The notes under the pieces were generated by a model. It worked only from the letters and a program-made list of their open reading frames with translations. It did not search any database and was not told the origin of the DNA. From NCBI GenBank assembly GCA_027858635.1, contig JAQICG010000211.1:1-12992 (forward strand): a DNA stretch of 12,992 nt, written 5' to 3'. This stretch comes from Gammaproteobacteria bacterium. Lineage in GTDB: Bacteria > Pseudomonadota > Gammaproteobacteria > SZUA-229. The position numbers and the translations under genes are program-made. Shown here piece after piece: positions 6,463 through 12,311 of the stretch (position 1 is the first letter of the stretch; every line of letters starts with the position of its first letter).

Positions 6463-6920
6463 TTTCACGCATTAAACAATTTTTCGAATCGCAGTTAAGC
6501 ATCAATAACGAAGCAACCCAGGAAGATATCGACCACAGACTCAAACTGAGCTGCGCTGTGTTGTTGTTCGAAATGGTCAATGTTGATGAAACCATTCATG
6601 AAGATGAACGACTAAAAATGCGCCATGCCCTGCAGCAGCAGTTCGACATCAGCGACGCCGAAACTAAAGAGTTAATAGCCCTGGCGGGCGAAGAAAAGGA
6701 GAGCTCTACCGATTACCACCAGTTCACTTCCCTGATCAACCAGCACTATTCACAGGAACAGAAAATTTTCCTGGTCGAACAGCTTTGGCACATCGCCTAT
6801 GCGGACAATGAACTCGATAAATACGAAGAGCACCTGGTAAGAAGACTGGCCGAACTGCTGCACGTACCGCACCGGCATTTTATCCAGACCAAACATCGCG
6901 CGGAACCTGACGGTGATTGA
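6459..6920 (+). CDS. TerB-family protein
   Basis: Soluble helical protein of 153 residues resembling TerB (PF05099), named from tellurite resistance but widespread outside ter operons. The two-fold TerB repeat is visible: VNVDETIHEDERLKM (40-54) and AYADNELDKYEEHLVRRLAE (113-132). Both have the acidic D-x-E/D pattern thought to bind a metal ion (Asp43, Glu44, Glu48, Glu50; Asp116, Glu118, Glu123, Glu124). No other ter genes are nearby, so tellurite resistance is not implied; a general envelope-stress or membrane-associated role is equally possible. The ATG overlaps the glutaredoxin stop as ATGA, which fixes the start. It is the last gene of the four-gene run; a repeat-bearing spacer follows. 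Confidence 0.85.
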   Translation: MISRIKQFFESQLSINNEATQEDIDHRLKLSCAVLLFEMVNVDETIHEDERLKMRHALQQQFDISDAETKELIALAGEEKESSTDYHQFTSLINQHYSQEQKIFLVEQLWHIAYADNELDKYEEHLVRRLAELLHVPHRHFIQTKHRAEPDGD

Positions 6921-6938
6921 ATGATAAAAGGATAAACA

Positions 6939-6966
6939 TTTTCACCGCAGAGGCGCAGAGAACGCA
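6939..6966. repeat. Intergenic CGCAGAG-type short repeat
   Basis: After TTTTCAC come imperfect 8-9 bp units, CGCAGAGG, CGCAGAGAA and CGCA. I recall sequences of the form ACCGCAGAGGCGCAGAGAACGC as dispersed intergenic repeats in many Proteobacteria. It lies 19 bp after the TerB stop. The rest of the 210-bp spacer to gloA has no recognisable gene. Confidence 0.55.
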
Positions 6967-7130
6967 CGCTTTCGGGATAACCGATGACGTCCATCTATTG
7001 CAGATCTTCTTTGAAAAATGGGCTCGCTTCTATGGTTACCGTTCTGTTAAAGTCTGAAAAACGCACCGCCACTTGCCAGTGCAAAAGCAAATGTACCACA
7101 CCAGAATTCATTAATGACAGGATGAAACTC

Positions 7131-7523
7131 ATGCGATTACTCCATACCATGTTACGCGTCGGCAATCTCGACGATTCGATCAAGTTTTACACCGAGATAT
7201 TAAGCATGAAACTGCTGCGCCGCAAAGATTACCCGGAAGGGAAATTAACCCTGGCCTTTCTGGGATACGGTGATGAAAGTGAAAACACCGTGCTGGAACT
7301 CACCCATAACTGGGGAACTACCAGCTATGAGCTCGGCGACGGCTTCGGTCACCTCGCCATTGAAGTCGATGATGTCTACGAAGCGATCGCACAAATTCGT
7401 CAGCAGGGCGGCAAGATTCTACGTGATGCCGGACCCATGAATGCAGGTAATACCATTATCGCTTTTGTGGAAGATCCCGATGGTTATCAGATTGAACTGC
7501 TGACTGCAAAATCCAGCGAATAG
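7131..7523 (+). CDS. gloA: Glyoxalase I (lactoylglutathione lyase)
   Basis: Cytosolic metalloenzyme, probably Ni-dependent as in E. coli, that turns the hemithioacetal of methylglyoxal and glutathione into S-lactoylglutathione, the first step of methylglyoxal detoxification. The 130 residues cover the whole protein (E. coli GloA has 135). The start MRLLHTMLRVGNLDDSI is the family hallmark. All four metal ligands sit at the E. coli positions: His5, Glu56, His74 and Glu122. The motif AFVEDPDGYQIELL (111-124) is also diagnostic. The ATG at 7131 is preceded by AGGA at a spacing of 8 nt. The frame stays open upstream to 6984 and a second ATG lies at 7122, but neither extension fits the family. This shows that the organism makes glutathione or imports it. 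It stands alone with a spacer on each side, so it is probably its own transcription unit. Confidence 0.97.
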   Translation: MRLLHTMLRVGNLDDSIKFYTEILSMKLLRRKDYPEGKLTLAFLGYGDESENTVLELTHNWGTTSYELGDGFGHLAIEVDDVYEAIAQIRQQGGKILRDAGPMNAGNTIIAFVEDPDGYQIELLTAKSSE

Positions 7524-7592
7524 GGTTAATATCCGACATATTGCTGCTATGAAAAATTAACAATAACCATAAATCATAAAGAAGTGAGTCCA

Positions 7593-7775
7593 ATGAAATG
7601 TAATATGGGTAAAACGGATAGAATTGCAAGAGCCATCGTCGGTGCGGGCATTGTTGCCGGCGGGGTTTATTTTCAGTCTTGGTGGGGAGCCGTTGGCGTC
7701 ATCCCGCTGTTCACCGCAACCATCGGCTGGTGTCCCGCTTATGTACCTTTCGGTATTTCCAGTGCTAAAAAATAA
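7593..7775 (+). CDS. DUF2892 small membrane protein
   Basis: A 60-residue inner-membrane protein of the DUF2892 (YgaP-type transmembrane, PF11127) family. It begins MKCNMGKTDRIARAIVGAGI, the family's usual start, followed by two hydrophobic stretches (about 14-27 and 31-46) separated by FQSWWG. The motif TIGWCPAYVPFGI near the end is also typical. Such proteins occur alone or fused to rhodanese domains and often near sulfur or redox genes; no biochemical role is established. The ATG at 7593 is preferred over the GTG at 7584 because the family starts at MKCN; GAAGTGAG upstream can act as ribosome site. It follows gloA by 69 bp. Confidence 0.88.
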   Translation: MKCNMGKTDRIARAIVGAGIVAGGVYFQSWWGAVGVIPLFTATIGWCPAYVPFGISSAKK

Positions 7776-7824
7776 GTTTCACAATAAAGCCGCATATTGC
7801 CGGGGATTACGACAGAACCGTTTC

Positions 7825-7839
7825 CCGGCGGTATGCCGG
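7825..7839 (+). terminator. Hairpin after the DUF2892 gene, weak terminator candidate
   Basis: CCGGC (7825-7829) and GCCGG (7835-7839) pair perfectly around GGTAT. The hairpin is 50 bp after the DUF2892 stop. No T-run follows, so termination is doubtful. Confidence 0.3.
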
Positions 7840-7907
7840 TTGCTGTATTGCCTGACTGGATTTCAGGTGATATTCACTTCCCAACAACCTGACATAGCAC
7901 AAATAAA

Positions 7908-8189
7908 ATGACCAAAACTAACAATATGCCCCTGTGGGTTTTTCTCGCTTTTTCGAGCATCGAAACCAGAAAAGGCGCGCTGATACTGATCGGGGCCTGC
8001 GCCCTGTTTTCCATCTACTGCCTGCCCTGGCCTCTGTTTTTCGACAGTCCGGACTGGTTCGCTAAAATATTCCTGATTGACGACTGGAGCTGGGTTGCCA
8101 TGATGCTGCCTATAACCTTATGGTACTGGCTGAGCTTAAAGTGGGTAGATAAAAATTCCGGCTGGAAGAATAGCGAAACCGAGAAATAA
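7908..8189 (+). CDS. Small two-helix membrane protein, unknown function
   Basis: A 93-residue protein I cannot assign to a named family. It has two hydrophobic segments, about 23-45 and 61-77, and is rich in tryptophan (residues 10, 41, 50, 60, 62, 72, 74, 79 and 86). The stretches LAFSSIETRKGALILIGACA (13-32) and FLIDDWSWVAMMLPITLWYW (55-74) are well formed and the ends are charged, as expected of a real inner-membrane protein. The ATG at 7908 has no clear ribosome site. It is the last plus-strand gene before a convergent boundary with the hydrolase gene. Expression as a unit with the DUF2892 gene (132 bp upstream) is possible but not evident. Confidence 0.6.
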   Translation: MTKTNNMPLWVFLAFSSIETRKGALILIGACALFSIYCLPWPLFFDSPDWFAKIFLIDDWSWVAMMLPITLWYWLSLKWVDKNSGWKNSETEK

Positions 8190-8211
8190 GCAGATCCAAT
8201 ATAAGCAGATC
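8186..8211. repeat. Tandem 11-bp direct repeat at a convergent gene boundary
   Basis: ATAAGCAGATC occurs at 8186-8196 and again at 8201-8211 (period 15). The first copy includes the stop codon of the small membrane protein gene. It looks like a small local duplication. Confidence 0.6.
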
Positions 8212-8249
8212 AATAAATAAAGCGTGATGTTTATTGTGAGGCCTGCGAC

Positions 8250-8262
8250 TTCGCGGCGCGAA
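8250..8262. terminator. Short inverted repeat between convergent genes
   Basis: TTCGC (8250-8254) and GCGAA (8258-8262) pair around GGC, ending directly against the hydrolase stop codon. It is placed for a bidirectional terminator between convergent genes, but the stem is short and no T-run is present. Confidence 0.25.
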
Positions 8263-10275
8263 TCAGACCATATTACGCCTGATGCGGCGATTCCAATTAT
8301 TTGAATAGATGCGGGTATCACCTTCATAGGCATCCAGTTCGGCATCCAGATAGAAATAGCTCTCATCACACTGCAGTACCGTTCGCGTTATTGTTGTAAC
8401 CTCCCAATCACCCCGTTTAAAGCCACGGGTCCATAGGGTCTCACCCCTGATTGAATTGAAATCATCGCTCTGATAGGAATACCACTCTTCGGTTTTACGC
8501 TGTACCGTGAGATTGATGTCTTCCAGATGATATGCGCCGTCATCGTTAATCACCTCCAGCGTGGAAATATCCTTGTCCAGTTCACGAATCACCCGCCAGT
8601 TGTGATGCTCCGGCGTAAGCTGTTGTCGCTGGCTGCTGGCCGAAGCTTCCGCTTCGGGGAAATGTATAGGTTCTGTTTTTGTTGTGCGTACCGGCAACAT
8701 CAGTCGGCTGTTGCCGGTGTGTATTTTCAGCTGGGTTGACTGCGGTGACGGCCAGGCCAGCGGGAAGTAGGACGAGGACAATGAGATTCGAATGCGATGC
8801 CCCAGGGGGAAGATCTGCGCCACGCCGTTTAACTGTATGCGCACCGAATAGACTTTATCCGCTTCCAGCGGCGAAGGGTTCGCATCACTTTCGCGGTGAG
8901 TCAGGTTAAGAATGCCATAGGTGACTCGGGTTACCTTGTTGTCCGGCTGCATATCCGAGAGCCGCACCGCAATCATCGCGACCGGGCGATCGGCGGATAG
9001 CTCCAGCTCGAGCACGGCGGCGCCCAACATCTCCAGGTCTTGTGTCAGCGGTTCGGTGGTGAAAATCAGTGCGCCGCCATCCTCCTCGCGCTGGTCGTGG
9101 GGCAGGTCCGGGGTGGCGCTGTAGGAGCACCACTTGCCGGCAAAAAGTCCGGTACTCAGCGGGGACTGTAGCGATAACTCTTTCGCCTCAACCACTGCCT
9201 CCTCCTCCACCAGACGATGCTCGGCGAGTTTGTATATCTGCAACTTTATATTCGGTGACGGCCAGGCAGGTTCACCGACCCAGTGACCATAGCGCTGATG
9301 GTAAGAGGTTGAGGGTGGCATGCTCTCGAGCATCCAGGCGCGTAACATCGGCTCGTCCATAATGCCGGTTTCTTTGTCTTTCAGCCACCGGTCCCACCAA
9401 CGCAGACACTCCTGCAGAAAACCGATTGCCGGTCCAGGCACGCCCAGATGCGGATACTTGTGACTCCAGGGGCCGATCAGCCCCATCCGCGGTCCGGGCA
9501 GGTTTTCCAACAAGCGAAACACCGCATTAGAGTAGCCATCGGCCCAGCCGCTTACTGCCATCACCGGGGTTGTCACCCGGGAGAAGTCTTCGCAGATCGA
9601 ACCGTGTTCCCAGTACTCATCGCGATGCGGATGCTGTAACCAGGTCTCCTGCCACAGGCCGCTACCTCGCAAACGTTGCAGCCACATTTCGCGCCAGCGA
9701 TCACCGACTATCTCGGGATCTGGCGGTAAGGAGTTGAAAGCAAACATGGTCGAGGCCCAGGATAGATTATCGCCGAGCAGACAGCCGCCCATGTAATGCA
9801 CATCATCGGCATAACGGTCATCGGTGGAGCAGACACTGACCACCGCCTTGAGTTGCGGGGGCTGCAAAGCGGCGATTTGCAGACCATTAAAACCGCCCCA
9901 GGAGATACCGATCATGCCGACGCTACCATCACACCAGGGCTGTTCCGCTAGCCAGTTAATTATCGCCACGCCGTCGTCGAGCTCCTGAGGCAGGTATTCA
10001 TCGCACAGAATCCCTTCCGAATCGCCACTACCGCGCAGATCAACACGCACAGCAGCGTAACCATGCCCGGCAAAATAGGGGTGCATGGTTTCATCGCGCA
10101 GACGCGCACCGTCACGCTTACGATAGGGGATATATTCGAGAATAGCCGGAACCGGATTGGTTTCGGCTGTTTCCGGCAGCCAGATACGCGCGGCCAGGCG
10201 CGTACCATCGGGCATCGCAATCCAGCAATGCTCTATATGCCGGATTTTATTTGGAAATTCGTCAACAATTTTCAT
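8263..10275 (-). CDS. CocE/NonD-family serine hydrolase (peptidase S15-like)
   Basis: Alpha/beta-hydrolase of 670 residues in the CocE/NonD (Xaa-Pro dipeptidyl-peptidase S15) group, which cleaves esters or amides of varied acyl compounds. The catalytic triad can be read: Ser125 in GISWGG (123-128), Asp246 in GWADGYSN and His272 in GPWSHKYP. The segment EYIPYRKRD (47-55) holds the Tyr expected near the oxyanion hole, and VDLRGSGDSEG (78-88) is typical. A helical cap lies at about 140-235, and a beta-sandwich C-domain at about 350-555 ends near HTGNSRLMLPV. A further stretch of about 100 residues (570-670) matches my memory of the longer members of this subfamily. No signal peptide, so cytoplasmic. 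The ATG at 10275 has AGGCGA nine bases upstream. It follows the ATP-grasp gene by 27 bp, probably as one operon. The substrate is unknown. Confidence 0.92.
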   Translation of the reverse strand: MKIVDEFPNKIRHIEHCWIAMPDGTRLAARIWLPETAETNPVPAILEYIPYRKRDGARLRDETMHPYFAGHGYAAVRVDLRGSGDSEGILCDEYLPQELDDGVAIINWLAEQPWCDGSVGMIGISWGGFNGLQIAALQPPQLKAVVSVCSTDDRYADDVHYMGGCLLGDNLSWASTMFAFNSLPPDPEIVGDRWREMWLQRLRGSGLWQETWLQHPHRDEYWEHGSICEDFSRVTTPVMAVSGWADGYSNAVFRLLENLPGPRMGLIGPWSHKYPHLGVPGPAIGFLQECLRWWDRWLKDKETGIMDEPMLRAWMLESMPPSTSYHQRYGHWVGEPAWPSPNIKLQIYKLAEHRLVEEEAVVEAKELSLQSPLSTGLFAGKWCSYSATPDLPHDQREEDGGALIFTTEPLTQDLEMLGAAVLELELSADRPVAMIAVRLSDMQPDNKVTRVTYGILNLTHRESDANPSPLEADKVYSVRIQLNGVAQIFPLGHRIRISLSSSYFPLAWPSPQSTQLKIHTGNSRLMLPVRTTKTEPIHFPEAEASASSQRQQLTPEHHNWRVIRELDKDISTLEVINDDGAYHLEDINLTVQRKTEEWYSYQSDDFNSIRGETLWTRGFKRGDWEVTTITRTVLQCDESYFYLDAELDAYEGDTRIYSNNWNRRIRRNMV

Positions 10276-10302
10276 ACTGATTTCGCCTAATGCTTGAGTT
10301 TT

Positions 10303-11601
10303 TCAAACCGGCGGATCCAGTTCGAGATGCATCGCCTGCTGCACATCGTGATACTTCTGCAACAGCTCCTCTTCGCTGTTACCCGCCAGAAAAACCTCTG
10401 CAATCTCGTAACTATAGCTATCCTGAGTTTTAAGCGAAGACAGCTGCATGCCCTTTTCCACCTGCAGATGTATTTCCGCACTGGGAAAACGTTCATAAAA
10501 GGAACGCCACTCCTGTGCCGATGGTACGCCCAGGACCTTTGCGTCTTCATACACTCGCCACATAAATTTAGCCGCGATCTTATATTTTCCCTTACGATGC
10601 GGAAAATCGGGCTTCTGCCCCAGTGCCAACTCAACCATCACCTTATAATGAGTGACTCCATCAACATTTAAGAATAGAGGACAATGCGATTTTGAAATGC
10701 GAGTATTGATTTCCAGAAGCCAGATATTATCGTCATCACTATCCCAGTAATATTCAACATTGAAAGGGCCGTTATCAAAATCGATATGCTTTAAAAACCG
10801 CTCCGTCACCGAATGCATTTTTTGTTGAATATGTTGCGGAACGGTAGAAGGATACTGATAACGTGAGAAACTGGAATGATGCTTACCTTCGCGTTTCGAA
10901 TCGATCACCCCGTAAACCTCTACTTTACCATTATAAACATAACCTTCCAGGGTACACTGTCGACCTTTTGAAATAATGGCCTCAACAATGCAGTGATTGC
11001 CATCGATAGCGGCGATCTCATCGGGCATATCGGCAAACTTCAAAAGCTGATTAAACTGGATGGAAAGATGGTGAATGTTTTCACGGATAATCTCGATGGC
11101 GTGATCCAGATCGGCTTCATTATTTATCTTAAAACCTAGATGCGAGAGCACCGCTTTCACTGGCTTGATCCAAAAGGGGTAATCGACGCTGATTTGCTGA
11201 CGATAATCATCGGCAAACGGATCGACTGCGCAAAACTGAGGAATGTGTTGCGGAATGACCTGGCTTTGTTCCACTCGACTCCAGTACTTGTGTTCGCATT
11301 TGAGCACCGCCTCAAAACTGGGTGAAGGCAAGTCATAAGGTTTGCGGAAAAGCGGCAGCATAGTGCTGGTAGGAAAGTCCCAGTAACCCACAATTGCGTC
11401 AATGGAACCGGGAAACTTTTCCAGCTGCTCAAGCCCCTCTTTATAGAGCTTGTCCACATCAAATCCTGATCCGATCTCCAGCTCAGGATAACTAAACAAT
11501 TTGTGAAAATTATATTTATCGTCCGAATCAATTGTCCGCATCTGCGACAGATTAAATTCATCTGCGCCCAGTACAAAAATATTCTTTTTTGATGAATCCA
11601 T
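10303..11601 (-). CDS. ATP-grasp domain protein (carboxylate-amine/thiol ligase type)
   Basis: Predicted ligase of 432 residues that would activate a carboxylate with ATP as acyl phosphate and join it to an amine or thiol. ATP-grasp elements appear in order: FWIKPVKAVLSHLGFKI (143-159) with Lys146 as nucleotide-binding lysine; VEAIISKGRQCTLEGYVYNG (206-225); and the magnesium site, Glu283 in FNVEYYW plus Glu297, Asn299 and Arg301 in LLEINTRISKSH. Residues 1-100 look like a small pre-ATP-grasp alpha/beta domain, and 335-432 a C-terminal domain of unknown fold. Such proteins are often annotated as biotin carboxylase-like, but no carboxylase partner is here. The ATG at 11601 is preferred over a GTG at 11691, whose 30-residue extension looks random. 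Upstream is AGGG at a long spacing. It is followed after 27 bp by the hydrolase gene. The substrate cannot be predicted. Confidence 0.85.
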   Translation of the reverse strand: MDSSKKNIFVLGADEFNLSQMRTIDSDDKYNFHKLFSYPELEIGSGFDVDKLYKEGLEQLEKFPGSIDAIVGYWDFPTSTMLPLFRKPYDLPSPSFEAVLKCEHKYWSRVEQSQVIPQHIPQFCAVDPFADDYRQQISVDYPFWIKPVKAVLSHLGFKINNEADLDHAIEIIRENIHHLSIQFNQLLKFADMPDEIAAIDGNHCIVEAIISKGRQCTLEGYVYNGKVEVYGVIDSKREGKHHSSFSRYQYPSTVPQHIQQKMHSVTERFLKHIDFDNGPFNVEYYWDSDDDNIWLLEINTRISKSHCPLFLNVDGVTHYKVMVELALGQKPDFPHRKGKYKIAAKFMWRVYEDAKVLGVPSAQEWRSFYERFPSAEIHLQVEKGMQLSSLKTQDSYSYEIAEVFLAGNSEEELLQKYHDVQQAMHLELDPPV

Positions 11602-11744
11602 AACAAATATGCCCTGATAACTACTGATAGATATCCAACGATCAAATGTGAATGATCTGACTATACTCTTGCAAAAGTATAAACCGTACACGTAAAAAAC
11701 AGGGGTTAAAGACCATACATTGCCTGGGAAAATGGGTGCAATAA

Positions 11745-11760
11745 TTTGAACTGAATCACA
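11745..11760. promoter_or_regulatory. CRP/Vfr-like site upstream of the ATP-grasp gene
   Basis: TTTGA-N6-TCACA matches the core TGTGA-N6-TCACA at 9 of 10 positions. It is about 145 bp upstream of the ATP-grasp start, within range for activation of the minus-strand operon. Single matches of this kind are common by chance. Confidence 0.25.
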
Positions 11761-11843
11761 TCATATACACCCCTTGTTCATGAATGATCGATTTCAAATA
11801 ATTTATATCCAGCATCAGAATTTTGTTATCAGGAGGTTTAAAC

Positions 11844-11867
11844 ATGCAGGAAACCAGGGCGGTTTAA
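11844..11867 (+). CDS. Possible heptapeptide ORF with ideal Shine-Dalgarno
   Basis: AGGAGG (11831-11836) stands seven bases before an ATG that opens MQETRAV and stops at 11865. It is the strongest ribosome site in the window, yet it serves only seven codons. GGTTTAA occurs both just after the SD (11835-11841) and over the stop (11861-11867). It may be a leader peptide, part of an RNA, or chance. Confidence 0.2.
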   Translation: MQETRAV

Positions 11868-12022
11868 TACTGACTTTTTGGACATTGATACTCAACGGCC
11901 GTCATTCTTCCCGCCAATATTTAGCTGTGGGTTTCACTGTGGTTCATAAACACACAAATCTGACCGGCTCGGTTATTCCGGCAAATGATATAATTTATCG
12001 GACTGTAAAAATGAAACTCGAC

Positions 12023-12046
12023 AGAAATAAGACTCGTTTTATTTCT
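12023..12046. repeat. Inverted repeat in AT-rich spacer
   Basis: AGAAATAA (12023-12030) and TTATTTCT (12039-12046) are exact reverse complements around an 8-nt centre. It could be a protein-binding site or a weak RNA hairpin. The AT-rich surroundings lower its weight. Confidence 0.4.
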
Positions 12047-12172
12047 CATAAATATGACATAAAGCAAATTATCCTCGTTTTTTTCTATTACAGGCTTTTT
12101 TTTAAGTTAATTAAGTTAATATAGAAGTTGAAGGTAGTAACTTTAAAATAAATAAAATAATCCCAAATTCCT

Positions 12173-12198
12173 TAAATCAAACAAATGCTTGCCGATCT
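12173..12198 (+). promoter_or_regulatory. Sigma-28 (FliA)-like promoter for the Aer-like gene
   Basis: TAAA (12173-12176) and GCCGATCT (12191-12198) match the flagellar sigma-28 consensus TAAA-N15-GCCGATAA, with a perfect GCCGAT core and a spacer one base short. It lies upstream of a chemoreceptor gene, a class normally transcribed by FliA. It predicts a start near 12205 and an untranslated leader of about 105 nt. Confidence 0.5.
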
Positions 12199-12220
12199 TC
12201 ATTCAAAGGTGGCGGTAAAC

Positions 12221-12248
12221 TCTGGAGCGGAGCTCTTCTCACTCCGGG
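12221..12248 (+). other. Hairpin in the leader of the Aer-like gene
   Basis: TCTGGAG (12221-12227) can pair with CTCCGGG (12242-12248) with two G-U pairs and a 14-nt loop. An alternative small hairpin GAGC-GGA-GCTC (12225-12235) competes for the same bases. It may affect translation. It does not match the c-di-GMP riboswitch consensus that I remember. Confidence 0.35.
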
Positions 12249-12311
12249 TCTGACTTTTTGCAGGATGCTCAAATGATCAAATAAACAAGAATCAGAGGAT
12301 TTAGCACTATT

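Larger units (their letters stand above)
11602..12311. other. 710-bp AT-rich gene-free region between divergent genes
   Basis: This separates the divergent ATP-grasp and Aer-like genes and is visibly AT-richer than its surroundings, most strongly at 12000-12180. No convincing protein gene: the longest frame (11774-12124) starts with TTG, has no family resemblance and ends in an AT-driven run. It holds a CRP-like site, a heptapeptide ORF with a perfect Shine-Dalgarno, an inverted repeat, a sigma-28-like promoter and a hairpin. It could contain an unannotated RNA. Confidence 0.6.

Noticed and set aside
6459..6920. Tellurite-resistance operon
   Set aside because: Only a TerB-like gene is present; no terZ, terA, terC, terD or terE is seen, so the resistance name should not be carried over.
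6939..6966. CRISPR array
   Set aside because: The units are only 8-9 bp and directly adjacent, with no unique spacers and no cas genes.
6984..7130. 49-residue extension of GloA, or a separate short gene
   Set aside because: The frame is open, but the residues look random, the repeat lies close by, and the family starts at MRLLHTMLRV with a good AGGA site before 7131.
8640..8657. Inverted repeat CCGAAGC-TTCC-GCTTCGG in the hydrolase gene
   Set aside because: It encodes the Glu/Ala/Ser-rich linker (PEAEAS) and a 7-bp dyad in such codons is readily due to chance.
11602..11691. 30-residue N-terminal extension of the ATP-grasp protein from a GTG
   Set aside because: The extension is not domain-like and the ATG at 11601 begins directly at a beta-strand start (KKNIFVLG).
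11774..12124. 116-codon plus-strand frame in the AT-rich spacer
   Set aside because: It has a TTG start, no ribosome site, no family resemblance and an AT-driven Phe/Leu/Lys tail.
12181..12311. Cyclic di-GMP (GEMM) riboswitch before the Aer-like gene
   Set aside because: GGCGGTAAAC is slightly reminiscent, but the conserved tetraloop receptor and the second helix of the consensus are missing.
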